Shown: positions 36,478 to 47,520, counted from the first letter of the stretch. The stretch is 64,000 bases of DNA from Onchidella celtica (GCA_963931925.1 OZ007570.1:708501-772500); one strand, 5' to 3'. Numbers and translations are program-made. Notes: generated from the sequence alone by a model not told the origin.

Positions 36478-39400
36478 ATGGCGGAACTCCAACAACTAAT
36501 GAAGTTGGGTAAGGAACTTGGCCTTGAGGGAGACGAGCTACGCGGCTGGATTAAAGAACAGCAGGCAGAAATGCGCGATGAGCGTGCTAAGGATAGAGAG
36601 CGAGAGGAGCAGGAGAGGGAGTTAAAGTTAAAGGAGATAGAGGCGCAAGTAAAGATTGCGGAATTAGAAAGCAAAAAGAATGCGCCAACAGAAACAGTTG
36701 AGCGGCAGGTACACAATAAAGGTGGCGTTAGGATTAAGCTCCCTACGTTCGACGACCGGAAGGACGACATAGACGCCTTCCTTTACAGGTTCGAGCTGAA
36801 CGCACAATTGCAATGGGGGGAAAATAAGGAATTATGGGCCACGTACCTGGCATCGCTATTGCAGGGGCGAGCGTTAACATACTTTAAAGAGCTACAGCGC
36901 GAAGACGTACAAGATTATGATAAGCTGAAGGCTTTGCTGCTTCGCCGATTTGCGCGTACCGAGGAATACTTCCGGGAGCAGTTTAGGCGAGCACGTGCAG
37001 ATACCAGGGAGGACTTTGCTGCCTTCGTCGCGACACTAACTGAGTATTTCGCGAACTGGGTAGACTTGGCGCATGTGGGCACGGATTTCGCTAAACTGAA
37101 AGACCTAATGATCCGTGACCAGCTGTACGCGTCGTGCCACAAAGATCTGGTGGCTTTCCTGAAAGAGAACGAACCCGCGACGGTGCAGGAGGCGTCTGAG
37201 TTGGCGGAGGCATACCGTACGGCGCATCCGTCCAAACCAGTCGCCAGGGCATACGTCCAAGATGCTGGGTACGTCGCCGTTGTCGAGGGGTCGCCGGCAG
37301 GACTTGGGGACAGGTCGCGTCAGCGTGGTGCCTATAGCGGGCAAGCCCAGGGGCAGCGTAGGGGCTATCACCAATCACCGGCGTATGGATCCGGTAAGTT
37401 TGACCGAGCAGGAGGGCTAGGTCGCGGTAATGGCCGGGGGCGAGTTGTGACCTTTGCCGATGACCGACGGCATAGGGACTCTAGTTCCGGTCGCGAGGGG
37501 TCACGGGGACCCAGGCCTAGGGCAGCACAGGGAGCGGAGTGTTGGACTTGCGGACGCGTGGGTCACTTTTCCCGCGAGTGTAGGGCCGCGAAGTGTTGGA
37601 ACTGCGGAAGAGCAGATCACATCAGCGTGAACTGCCCTGCAGGTAGGATAGCGGCGAACGCGGACAGTAGCTCCAGTCCATGTTCCCCAAATAAATTTCA
37701 TCATGCGGCTGCGTGCGTTACATCGGACAACGGAGGCGGACAGTATTCTAAGTGTCCCAGTTGTGAGAAGTTATTATCTTCCGGTGTTTTACCTTGTGGG
37801 AGAAAGATCCCCGTTATAAATTCATGTCATACAGGAGGTGGTCTTAGGGTTTATCCGGGGTTTGTTGGGGACGAACCGGTCTCGGTTTTACGAGATACAG
37901 GATCTACCGTTGTGGGAGTGCATAGGGACTGCATTCGGGATTCACAGCTTACAGGTGAGACTGTCCCGTGCATCCAATTTTCGGGGGCCATTGAGAAATT
38001 ACCCATGGCAAAAATAATGATAGATACACCTTTCCTTAGCGGGGAAGTCGAAGCAGTCGTTGGTTGTTTTCCAGGCGCCCAGCTCATCATTGGGAATGTA
38101 TCACGGGTCGTTTCCCCTTCCGATGAGAACGTGCAAGCATGGTCGCAATCAAAAGGTATTGACTTTTGCGCCGCGGTCGAAACACGTCGACGGGTAGCGG
38201 ATAAAGATAAGATTAGACCTTTGGCGACGCCAGCGGTCAACCTAGATATCACGCCAGAGCGCTTGGCTAGATTACAAAGGGAGGACCCATCATTAAACCC
38301 ATGTTTTGGGGAAGCGCGAACCGAGAAAACGAGGAGATATAAGAACGGGTCGTCCTCATTTATTGTTCAGGCGGGCATTCTGTTCCGTAAGTATGTAACG
38401 GTGTCCTCCATTTTAAAGCAGGTCGTTGTGCCAGCGTTGCTGATCGCAACAGTATTGCATTTGGCACATGATGTCCCATTAGCGGGTCATATGGGGATAG
38501 CTAGAACCAAAGAAAGGGTTCTTAAAAATTTTTACTGGCCATCGATCCACAGAGATGTGCAGGTCTATTGTAAGACGTGCAGTGCGTGCCAAAAGACGAC
38601 GCATAAGGGTCGTACACCCCAGGCCCCTCTTCAGAAGATCCCCACGGTCTCGGAACCGTTTAAAAAGGTCTCGATAGACCTTGTTGGCCCCATTCACCCA
38701 GCGACCGATAGGGGGAATCGATTTTTCTTAACGGTCATATGTAATGCTACGAGATGGCCAGAGGCGGTTCCTCTGCGGACCATAACGTCTGAGGCAGTCG
38801 CGGAAGCGTTGTTTGCAATTTTCGCTAGGGTAGGAATACCAGAGCAAATTCTGTCTGATAGGGGCGCGCAATTTACGTCGCAGATGATGAAGGAATTGTT
38901 CCGCTTATTCAGTATACAACCCATCACTACCACCCCTTATCATCCGCAGGCTAATGGCATGTGCGAGAGATTGAACTCGACGTTGAAGTCGATGCTGCGT
39001 AAGGTAGCTGCTGATCGCCCTAAAGATTGGGATAGATATATCCCTGCAGTGTTATTCGCGTACAGAGAGGTACGGCAGGAGTCAACGGGATTCTCGCCGT
39101 TCGAAATGATGTACGGTCGTAGTCCTAGGGGCCCAACTGATGTTCTTCGGGACATGATGACGTCACCATCATCGGGAGACGATGATCAGATTTCGGTGTT
39201 TCAGTACCTTGTTGATTTAAGAGAAAGATTAGCTTCAGCGCGCACTATAGCACAAGAAGCTTCTGGTATCGCTTCGAAAAGAGCAAAAGACTATAAAGAT
39301 AGAGGGTCCAAACTGAGAATTTTTAAGCCAGGAGACAAGGTTCTGCTGTTGTTACCTACGGACCATAATAAGTTATTGATGACATGGAAAGGTCCTTATG

Positions 39401-41049
39401 TTATTGAGCGAGTTGTTTCAAAGGTAGATTACGCTATCCACATTGATGGAGCGAGTAAGGTTTTCCATGTTAATATGCTACAGAGATTTTATGAGAGACC
39501 ACAGTATCTGTGTGCACAGACAAGACCAGAGGAGACTGTCTTCTCTACTGCTTGTACGGGGGTCGTAGACCAGTTGGACTGTGACGTAAGCGACACCGAG
39601 GCGCAGGAAGAGTTACAAATTCAATTGCCGGAGTTAACTCCGACACAAGGTTACAGGGACGTAAAAATTAACCCTGACCTTACAAGTTCAAGGAGTAGGG
39701 AACTTGAGACCCTGTTAGCGTCATTTCCGGATGTTGTTACGGATTTGCCGGGTCGCACTACGGTGATCCAGCACCAAATAAATTTGACTTCGGATAAGCC
39801 AGTATTTCTTAGACCGTATCCGTTGCCTTTTTCTTCGAGAGATAGAGTCATAAAGGAAGTTGAGTCAATGTTGAAGTTAGATGTGATAGAACCATCAACA
39901 TCGCCGTATTCATCACCCATCGTCCTCGTGAAAAAACTTGATGGATCGGTGCGGTTCTGTATTGATTTTCGAAGATTGAACACTATTACGGTAGGCGATA
40001 GGGAGCCTATTCCGTTTCAGGAGGAATTAATAGCTTCATTAGCCGGGTCCACGTGGTTTTCCAAGATTGATTTAACGAAAGGTTATTGGGAAATCCCGCT
40101 TACTGAGGAGTCTAAACAATACACGGCGTTCCAAACGCCCATTGGATTATTCCAATTTAAGGTCATGCCATTTGGGTTGGTAAACGCGCCAGCGACGTTT
40201 GCACGATTAATGAGATTAGTGTTGAAGGACATACCTAATGTCGTGTCATTCTTTGACGATATAGCATGCCATACGTCGACATGGTCTGATCATATTCAGA
40301 CACTAACAGTAATTTTTCAACGATTACGTCATTTTGGGTTAACTGCTAAACCCGCAAAGATGGATTTGGCATGTCCAGAGATAATATTCTTAGGACATAT
40401 TGTGGGTAGAGGTGTTCAGAGACCTGAAGAAACAAAAATTGACAAGTTAGTAGGGTTGCAAATCCCTAAATCAAAGAAACAAGTCAGAAGCTTAGTGGGA
40501 ATTTTAAATTATTACAGAAAGTTCATTCCAAATTTTTCCTCCTTGTCATCTTCTCTTACTGACCTTACTAAGAAGGGACAACCCGATAAGGTCCAGTGGA
40601 CGTCTGAATGTCAGACATCATTTGATAATTTGGTGACAGCATTTTCATCGTCACCCATTCTGATATTACCCGATTTTCGATCTAATTTTATCCTCAGAAC
40701 GGATGCGTCGGACTCTGGTGTCGGCGCTTGTCTTCTACAGGAGAAGAACGAATGTCTCCATCCTGTATGTTATGTCAGTAGGAAGTTATTGCAGAGAGAA
40801 AGAAAGTATTCTGTGATAGAGCGTGAGTGTCTTGCCATTGTCTGGTCCGTCCAGAAATTAGGACGTTATCTCATGGGACGAGAATTTTGTATCCAGACAG
40901 ACCACAAGCCACTGACATTTTTGTCGAAGAATCGTTCGTCCAGCCCACGCTTGTCTAGATGGGCATTGGCTTTGCAGCCGTATACCTTCGTTATTCAACC
41001 AATTCCAGGAACCAGCAATCATATCGCCGACTACCTTAGTCGAGCCTAG
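36478..41049 (+). CDS. gag-pol: Gag-Pol polyprotein of Gmr1-type retrotransposon
   Basis: 1523 residues in one frame with no frameshift or stop between Gag and Pol. Order: charged coiled coil (~20-65); capsid (~86-250), whose C-terminal half (REQFRRARADTREDFAAFV onwards) resembles the SCAN fold; Gly/Arg-rich segment; two CX2CX4HX4C zinc knuckles (C355-C368, C373-C386); aspartic protease RDTGST with D473; integrase zinc site H664, H671, C701, C704; integrase core D734, D794, E830 (D-D35-E spacing); WKGPY near 970; RT from about 1135 with FFDD (D1260, D1261; FFDD in place of the commoner Y/F-x-DD); RNase H with D1409. Integrase before RT is the Gmr1 arrangement. The protein assembles particles, copies the element's RNA and inserts the DNA into chromosomes. 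How Gag is made in excess without a frameshift is not apparent. Confidence 0.95.
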   Translation: MAELQQLMKLGKELGLEGDELRGWIKEQQAEMRDERAKDREREEQERELKLKEIEAQVKIAELESKKNAPTETVERQVHNKGGVRIKLPTFDDRKDDIDAFLYRFELNAQLQWGENKELWATYLASLLQGRALTYFKELQREDVQDYDKLKALLLRRFARTEEYFREQFRRARADTREDFAAFVATLTEYFANWVDLAHVGTDFAKLKDLMIRDQLYASCHKDLVAFLKENEPATVQEASELAEAYRTAHPSKPVARAYVQDAGYVAVVEGSPAGLGDRSRQRGAYSGQAQGQRRGYHQSPAYGSGKFDRAGGLGRGNGRGRVVTFADDRRHRDSSSGREGSRGPRPRAAQGAECWTCGRVGHFSRECRAAKCWNCGRADHISVNCPAGRIAANADSSSSPCSPNKFHHAAACVTSDNGGGQYSKCPSCEKLLSSGVLPCGRKIPVINSCHTGGGLRVYPGFVGDEPVSVLRDTGSTVVGVHRDCIRDSQLTGETVPCIQFSGAIEKLPMAKIMIDTPFLSGEVEAVVGCFPGAQLIIGNVSRVVSPSDENVQAWSQSKGIDFCAAVETRRRVADKDKIRPLATPAVNLDITPERLARLQREDPSLNPCFGEARTEKTRRYKNGSSSFIVQAGILFRKYVTVSSILKQVVVPALLIATVLHLAHDVPLAGHMGIARTKERVLKNFYWPSIHRDVQVYCKTCSACQKTTHKGRTPQAPLQKIPTVSEPFKKVSIDLVGPIHPATDRGNRFFLTVICNATRWPEAVPLRTITSEAVAEALFAIFARVGIPEQILSDRGAQFTSQMMKELFRLFSIQPITTTPYHPQANGMCERLNSTLKSMLRKVAADRPKDWDRYIPAVLFAYREVRQESTGFSPFEMMYGRSPRGPTDVLRDMMTSPSSGDDDQISVFQYLVDLRERLASARTIAQEASGIASKRAKDYKDRGSKLRIFKPGDKVLLLLPTDHNKLLMTWKGPYVIERVVSKVDYAIHIDGASKVFHVNMLQRFYERPQYLCAQTRPEETVFSTACTGVVDQLDCDVSDTEAQEELQIQLPELTPTQGYRDVKINPDLTSSRSRELETLLASFPDVVTDLPGRTTVIQHQINLTSDKPVFLRPYPLPFSSRDRVIKEVESMLKLDVIEPSTSPYSSPIVLVKKLDGSVRFCIDFRRLNTITVGDREPIPFQEELIASLAGSTWFSKIDLTKGYWEIPLTEESKQYTAFQTPIGLFQFKVMPFGLVNAPATFARLMRLVLKDIPNVVSFFDDIACHTSTWSDHIQTLTVIFQRLRHFGLTAKPAKMDLACPEIIFLGHIVGRGVQRPEETKIDKLVGLQIPKSKKQVRSLVGILNYYRKFIPNFSSLSSSLTDLTKKGQPDKVQWTSECQTSFDNLVTAFSSSPILILPDFRSNFILRTDASDSGVGACLLQEKNECLHPVCYVSRKLLQRERKYSVIERECLAIVWSVQKLGRYLMGREFCIQTDHKPLTFLSKNRSSSPRLSRWALALQPYTFVIQPIPGTSNHIADYLSRA

Positions 41050-41403
41050 GGGAAGATTTCAGGAGCTTATACATCAGAGGACAGGAACATTGACAGGATC
41101 TGTGTGAATGAGTCGACTTTAAAATATTGACATTATAAATATGATATGAAGAATGGTTGATAGGTTGAGTGGTTTTTGATTCTGTATTAGATATTGTGTT
41201 TAGTTAGCTATTTATGATGTGACACATATATGCATATTGCAGGGCATATTGATCCCCATATTTTCCCCTGATTTCGGTATTCTATATACTAGGGGAACTG
41301 CTAGGTCATTTTCTAGTGTAGGTATTGCTCACGCTCACTCGTTGACAGTCATCTTGATGCGATTTGAAATTAATTGCATTAATTTTTTTGGGGTGGGGGA
41401 TGA
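41050..41403 (+). other. 3' untranslated region and polypurine tract
   Basis: 354 bp ending GGGGTGGGGGATGA next to the 3' LTR (about 41390-41403), the plus-strand primer. Confidence 0.8.
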
Positions 41404-42594
41404 TGTCACGAGTGGAGTGAGTGCAATTAAGGGGACTGCTACAGAGCGGGTGTAGAGTAAGAAAGGCTCACAGTAGACAGCAAGTTAAGCGTGCTGTTGT
41501 GAGTAGTGGGGGGGGGGTCTGAAGGAGGCGAAAGCGCTGTATAACTATCACTGCAAGTTAGAAGGTCCTAGGGGGCGGATCTGTGAATAATAGCCCATCG
41601 GGCAGAGATAAAAGGAAGCAGTCGAGAAGACTAGTGAGAGTCTTTCCAGTTATGACTGGTATGTAGAATGTTGATTGATTATTATGATTGATGTATTATA
41701 TTATATTCGTCTATTACCATGATGTGAATAAGTATATGTGAGGAATGTGGAAGTCCTTGATATTGGATATAGCAATGTGCGCCACGAGCGATAGATGGAA
41801 GTGAGTTCATGGATTTGTAGCGCGAGTGAGTAGTGTGTACTCCGATGGAAGTGTGTTACCGTAAGATGTGTGGTGAGTGAAAGGTGAACTAGTGTGTGTA
41901 CGTTTCATGGGTTGTAAGGAGAGGTGGAGTGAATAGAAATGGTAGGGTATTATACCAATGTAATGTTATTCTTGTAGGTGTCGGGGACGGGCCGCAGAGC
42001 CACCTCGATGAGCACAGGGGATAGGCCAGCATAGGGCCGGAGGCCACACATAGGCCAGAAGTGAGGCTGTCAGTGTAGGACAGTAGAGGCACATAAAGTC
42101 GTGGCAGTCAGGCCACGGACAGGGACGTAGATATGAGAGTGAATGAGATACTATATTGTTGCCATGTTGATAGGCTAGTGAACTGATATTATGTTGTTGC
42201 CATGTTGATGGCTATGGAAATAATAATGTGTTATTGCCCTGCTGAGGTGCTAGGGGAGTGCTAAGGTGTATGACAATAGGAAGGTGATATTGAGAGACTG
42301 CGGTGCCAGTGAATCATTAATGTACTATTAAGACCCTGAGGGGAGAGGCTGAGGCCGAAGTGCCTTTAGGAGTAACTCCCGGATTGTGGATCCGAGGGAG
42401 CGTGTGTGTGAGAATAAGGCCGTTGTACGGCAGTCATTTCAATAATATAATATATGTAATTGCGCTATTATATGTATAATTATGTTTAATAAATGTGTGA
42501 GTCTGATGGGCTGTTTTGTTAAGTGTTAAACTTGTCTGTTCGTGATTGTCGTCCTGTCATAACTATTACATCTCCCAGTCTGGGATTTGTGACA
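41404..42594 (+). repeat. 3' LTR, right copy
   Basis: 1191 bp. It contains the same 319-bp intron-like block (41659-41977) and AATAAA at 42488. It differs from the 5' LTR mainly by two extra G in a G-run and C for A near 42378. Confidence 0.95.
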
Positions 42595-43449
42595 ATCAGC
42601 TCCAGATTGACAGTCTGTGAACAAGTCAATATTGGGATATCTTCAAATATTCTACTTTCACATTCACGCCCTCGACTTGATTCAGGCACCACTCACCGCA
42701 TCCCCTGCCTTTGCATATGCCCCCTACCCCCAAAAAGAGAAAGAAACCGCCAACCCCCCCCCCCCTCCCAAGGCGGACGAGAATCTAGGAAACTAAGTGT
42801 ATGCGATACTAAAAGTGTGGCTGAAAGTTGGTCTATAAACCTGGCATTTTCTGTCTACTGCTGGCGACATGAACAGTTTTGATGAGCGCTAGATGAGAGA
42901 CGGGAGGCCATCAAACATTTGTCTATCTGGGGCTCAGTATTGATGTGATTCAAAAGTCACCGGTTTTGGACCAATGGACGTGTCTGTCTGTCTGTGTAGA
43001 ACATGCCATTTCCTCTGGGTACGGCCGTTCTAAAACACAACCAGTTTTTCTCCCCCCCCCTCCCCCCCACCCCGTCATATTAACTTGTCCATTTAGTCAG
43101 TGGCAATCAGGCACGTGCGCGCGCGCACACACACACAACGGACAACCCAGCACGAGATTATCACCGCTAACCACATACTTACCCACCCCTACACTTCTCC
43201 CCGTTCACTCATGCATAGATCATACATACACACGTACACACACACATTCATCACTGTATACATAACCACTGACGATATCATTAATATGTTTCTGTAACGC
43301 TGGGAAAAATCTACGTACCATGTCGGCCTTTGTGCTGTTCACAAGTCTGGGAAAGAGGATTTCTCTCAGAGGATACAAAATGTTTCTTATCTTATCCTAG
43401 CTAGAACTGGTGACTTATCCCCTCCCCCTTGACCCCCTACCCCCTCCCC

Positions 43450-43485
<36 letters not shown>

Positions 43486-44104
43486 ACCACCACCACCACC
43501 AACCTTCCTCTCCTAACTGCCCTGCTCTCACTCCATAACAACTCTTGTCAACAACTTTTATCATTACCCACAACTTCCCAATCCCCATCCCTCACCCCCA
43601 TCCCTCACCCCATCCCTCACCCCCATCCCTCACCCCCATCCCCACCTTCTAGTCAGTAGCATCTCCCCCCCCCCCCACACACACACACATCCCCCCCCCA
43701 CACACGCCCACACAAAACCCACCAAAGCAGTACAAGTCTAACCCCAAGGCCAGCGATGTATAGAAAAGATCACCATGTAACTCCCAGTTAGCGTCACGTC
43801 CCGGGCACTGCCGGCCACCGATAACTCCCATAGCGCTTAGCTCGACCTCTCCCCCCTCCCCTCCCCGCCCCCTTGGCCAACTCTCGGCTAAGTCTTACCG
43901 AACTGGAACATTCCAGATTTGCCAACTTGGACAATCTTCCTTTTTGTCTGTTTTGTTTTGGTCGATGTGAATTTTTTTTTTCTTTTCTTTTGTTTGTACC
44001 GGAGGGACTTGGAGAGATCGATAGTGGTGGCATCTAGTTCAAACTCATCAGAGAAAGTTCAAGAATAAGATAAAAGATCGAGAGAAAAGAAATAGAGTGA
44101 GTGG
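42595..44104. other. Unassigned DNA with low-complexity tracts
   Basis: Begins with the ATCAG duplication (42595-42599). C-runs lie near 42756, 43052 and 43666; (CA)n at about 43452-43483 with adjacent (CCA)n; ATCCCTCACCCCC-type short repeats at about 43580-43640. No gene recognised. Confidence 0.5.
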
Positions 44105-45600
44105 GGAGGGGGGGGGGAGGAAAGAGAGATAGAGAGGGATAAATGAAGTAGGCCATGCACTTTGTACGTGTGTGTGTTTGTGTATGTGTGGGAGAGAGAG
44201 GGGGGAGGAAAGAGAGATTGAGAGGGATAAATGAAGTAGGCCATGCACTTTGTACGTGTGTGTGTTTGTGTATGTGTGGGAGAGAGAGGGGGGAGGAAAG
44301 AGAGATTGAGAGGGATAAATGAAGTAGGCCATGCACTTTGTACGTGTGTGTGCTTGTGTATGTGTGGGAGAGAGAGGGGGGAGGAAAGAGAGATTGAGAG
44401 GGATAAATGAAGTAGGCCATGCACTTTGTACGTGTGTGTGTTTGTGTATGTGTGGGAGAGAGAGGGGGGAGGAAAGAGAGATTGAGAGGGATAAATGAAG
44501 TAGGCCATGCACTTTGTACGTGTGTGTGTTTGTGTATGTGTGGGAGAGAGAGGGGGGAGGAAAGAGATTGAGAGGGATAAATGAAGTAGGCCATGCACTT
44601 TGTACGTGTGTGTGTTTGTGTATGTGTGGGAGAGAGAGGGGGGAGGAAAGAGAGATTGAGAGGGATAAATGAAGTAGGCCATGCACTTTGTACGTGTGTG
44701 TGTTTGTGTATGTGTGGGAGAGAGAGGGGGGAGGAAAGAGAGATTGAGAGGGATAAATGAAGTAGGCCATGCACTTTGTACGTGTGTGTGCTTGTGTATG
44801 TGTGGGAGAGAGAGGGGGGAGGAAAGAGAGATTGAGAGGGATAAATGAAGTAGGCCATGCACTTTGTACGCGTGTGTGTTTGTGTATGTGTGGGAGAGAG
44901 AGGGGGGAGGAAAGAGAGATTGAGAGGGATAAATGAAGTAGGCCATGCACTTTGTACGTGTGTGTGTTTGTGTATGTGTGGGAGAGAGAGGGGGGAGGAA
45001 AGAGAGATTGAGAGGGATAAATGAAGTAGGCCATGCACTTTGTACGTGTGTGTGTTTGTGTATGTGTGGGAGAGAGAGGGGGGAGGAAAGAGAGATTGAG
45101 AGGGATAAATGAAGTAGTCCATGCACTTTGTACGTGTGTGTGTTTGTGTATGTGTGGGAGAGAGAGGGGGGAGGAAAGAGAGATTGAGAGGGATAAATGA
45201 AGTAGGCCATGCACTTTGTACGTGTGTGTGCTTGTGTATGTGTGGGAGAGAGAGGGGGGAGGAAAGAGAGATTGAGAGGGATAAATGAAGTAGGCCATGC
45301 ACTTTGTACGCGTGTGTGTTTGTGTATGTGTGGGAGAGAGAGGGGGGAGGAAAGAGAGATTGAGAGGGATAAATGAAGTAGGCCATGCACTTTGTACGTG
45401 TGTGTGTTTGTGTATGTGTGGGAGAGAGAGGGGGGAGGAAAGAGAGATTGAGAGGGATAAATGAAGTAGGCCATGCACTTTGTACGCGTGTGTGTTTGTG
45501 TATGTGTGGGAGAGAGAGGGGGGAGGAAAGAGAGATTGAGAGGGGTAAATGAAGTAGGCCATGCACTTTGTACGTGTGTGTGTGTATGTGTGGGAGAGAG
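44105..45600. repeat. 88-bp minisatellite with 440-bp higher-order period
   Basis: About 17 units anchored by GTAGGCCATGCACTTTGTAC followed by GT- and GA-rich parts. The start-to-start distance is 88 bp (for example CCATGCAC at 44153 and 44241). Rare variants recur every five units: TGCTTGTG at about 44791 and 45231, ACGCGTG at about 44870 and 45310. The three minus-strand frames of 576-628 codons are artefacts; one unit has lost two bases. Confidence 0.95.
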
Positions 45601-45860
45601 AGGGGGGAGGAAAGAGAGAGAGAGAGAGAAAGAGATGGAGACACAGAGAGGGGGAGGGAAAGGAGAGAGAGAAAGAGATGGAGACACAGAGAGAGGGGGA
45701 GGGAGAGGAGAGAGAGAAAGAGATGGAGACACAGAGAGAGGGGGAGGGAGAGGAGAGAGAGAGAAAGAGACGGAGAGGGAGACACACAAAGAGGTGGAGA
45801 GAGAGGGGGGAATGAGATGGAGAGGGAGTCAGAGAGAGAGAGAGAGGGAGGAGAGAGACA

Positions 45861-45894
<34 letters not shown>

Positions 45895-45910
45895 TGGGGG
45901 GGGGGGGAGA
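45601..45910. repeat. GA-rich low-complexity tract
   Basis: Includes three near-copies of a ~51-bp GAGAAAGAGATGGAGACACA block before pure GA repeats and a G-run. Confidence 0.9.
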
Positions 45911-45995
45911 AAAAGGACAACTAGGACAAATGGATTGCTTTTACTTTGAATCAGCTCGACCTGTTGTCAGCACATACATCTCATGTTCTCTGTGT

Positions 45996-46029
<34 letters not shown>

Positions 46030-47059
46030 GTGTGTGAGTGTGTGAGTGAGTGTGTGGTACCGTGTGCTCCATCAACAACTTCCAGCGGCGTGACGTCAGG
46101 AGAAATACATTTTTACAATTTGCAACTACCAAAGTGTGACCAACAAGCCACTCGCTGAAATTACCAGGGGAAAATTGCTGGGAGAGATTTAGGAAAAGTG
46201 ACTGTCTGGTTCTCCATACTCCCACCTCTTCCTCCTCCTCCTCTCTCACACTCTCCTCCCTACCCCTTCCACTCCCCACTTTGCCACCAGGAGATGTGAG
46301 CAGCAGATCATAAAATGACCATCATCACTGACGACAAAATGTGAAACGACTCCAGTTCTATGTCGTCTCTTCGGAATCAAAGTATGCACGGACCATGTCA
46401 CTATGACGTCATCTCTAGCCACCAGAAAGCACAAAGTGATCAAGAATGTTACGTCACGAGTTGCTCTCAAACGCTGGTTTCACCCATGCCATCCCATTGG
46501 ATGTCAAACTTCTTCTGTCACCACTACCATGGTCATGAATGTGCAGAGCGAACAGGAAGAGATGAATGAAATAAGCGTGAGTGAGGATGAAAAACTGCTC
46601 ATGAGACAATGATGGACAGAAGAAATTGAGTGGGAGAAGGCTACAAGGATCGGTTGAGAGACACAGAAACAATTAGGTCAATATGACAAGCAAGACTTTC
46701 CTGGCAGGGACACCAAGGGGGGAGATAATTATGACTTATTACCTCACGGTGAAGACAGAATTGCTGCCCTTAGCCAGGAGTTATCCAGCATTCTCTCTCT
46801 TTCTCTCTCTCCCTCTTTCTAAGTGTAGGCATGCGCACAAGACGAGGGGGAATCCCCAGAGATTTGACTTGGCATAAACCTTGGCATTCTCCACGTTGTG
46901 TATTGCACAATTCTCCTGTTGCTCATTGAGATATTGCAAGGCTGGGGAGGGAGGGGGGGGGGGCGCGGGGGACGGGGGAGGCAAACTTTGCCATTATATA
47001 ACCAGGGTAGGGGAAACGTTTGATAAGGTAACAAGAACATACAACATTAATTTGCAAAA
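45911..47059. other. Unassigned DNA
   Basis: (GT)n at about 45990-46055. A weak minus-strand exon candidate lies at 46264-46327. G-rich at about 46940-46980. No certain gene. Confidence 0.45.
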
Positions 47060-47520
47060 ACAAAGTCAGTCAACATACATTGTGTCTAGTTTGTTCTACT
47101 GATGGTTGAAAGTCAGACAATATACATTGTGTCTAGTTTGTTCTACTGATGGTTGAAAGTCAGACAACATACATTGTGTCTAGTTTGTTCTACTGATGGT
47201 TGAAAGTCAGACAATATACATTGTGTCTAGTTTGTTCTACTGATGGTTGAAAGTCAGACAACATACATTGTGTCTAGTTTGTTCTACTGATGGTTGAAAG
47301 TCAGACAATATACATTGTGTCTAGTTTGTTCTACTGATGGTTGAAAGTCAGACAACATACATTGTGTCTAGTTTGTTCTACTGATGGTTGAAAGTCAGAC
47401 AATATACATTGTGTCTAGTTTGTTCTACTGATGGTTGAAAGTCAGACAACATACATTGTGTCTAGTTTGTTCTACTGATGGTTGAAAGTCAGTCAACATC
47501 CATTGTGTCTAGATTGTTCT
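47060..47520. repeat. 47-bp minisatellite arranged as 94-bp dimers
   Basis: About ten units on CATTGTGTCTAGTTTGTTCT plus ACTGATGGTTGAAAGTCAG. Successive units alternate strictly between ACAACATA and ACAATATA, giving a 94-bp higher-order unit. The last unit is diverged. Confidence 0.95.

Larger units (their letters stand above)
34331..42594 (+). mobile_element. Complete Gmr1-type Gypsy LTR retrotransposon, right copy
   Basis: 8264 bp flanked by the 5-bp duplication ATCAG (34326-34330 and 42595-42599). Parts in order: 5' LTR, tRNA-Pro-like primer site, ~940-bp leader, a single Gag-Pol frame, 3' untranslated region, polypurine tract, 3' LTR. The two LTRs differ only by about two G residues in a G-run and a very few substitutions, so the insertion is recent. 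Integrase precedes RT, the order known from Gmr1 elements and otherwise typical of Ty1/copia. All expected catalytic motifs are present, so the copy may be capable of transposition. Confidence 0.95.

Noticed and set aside
44034-45920. Minus-strand frames of 576-628 codons (Ser/Leu/Pro/His-rich)
   Set aside because: They exist in all three frames of one strand across the 88-bp minisatellite, with no start context, codon bias or domain.
47060-47520. CRISPR-like regular array
   Set aside because: Units are contiguous with no unique spacers, and the context is an animal genome. The same applies to the 77-bp array at 18166-19216.
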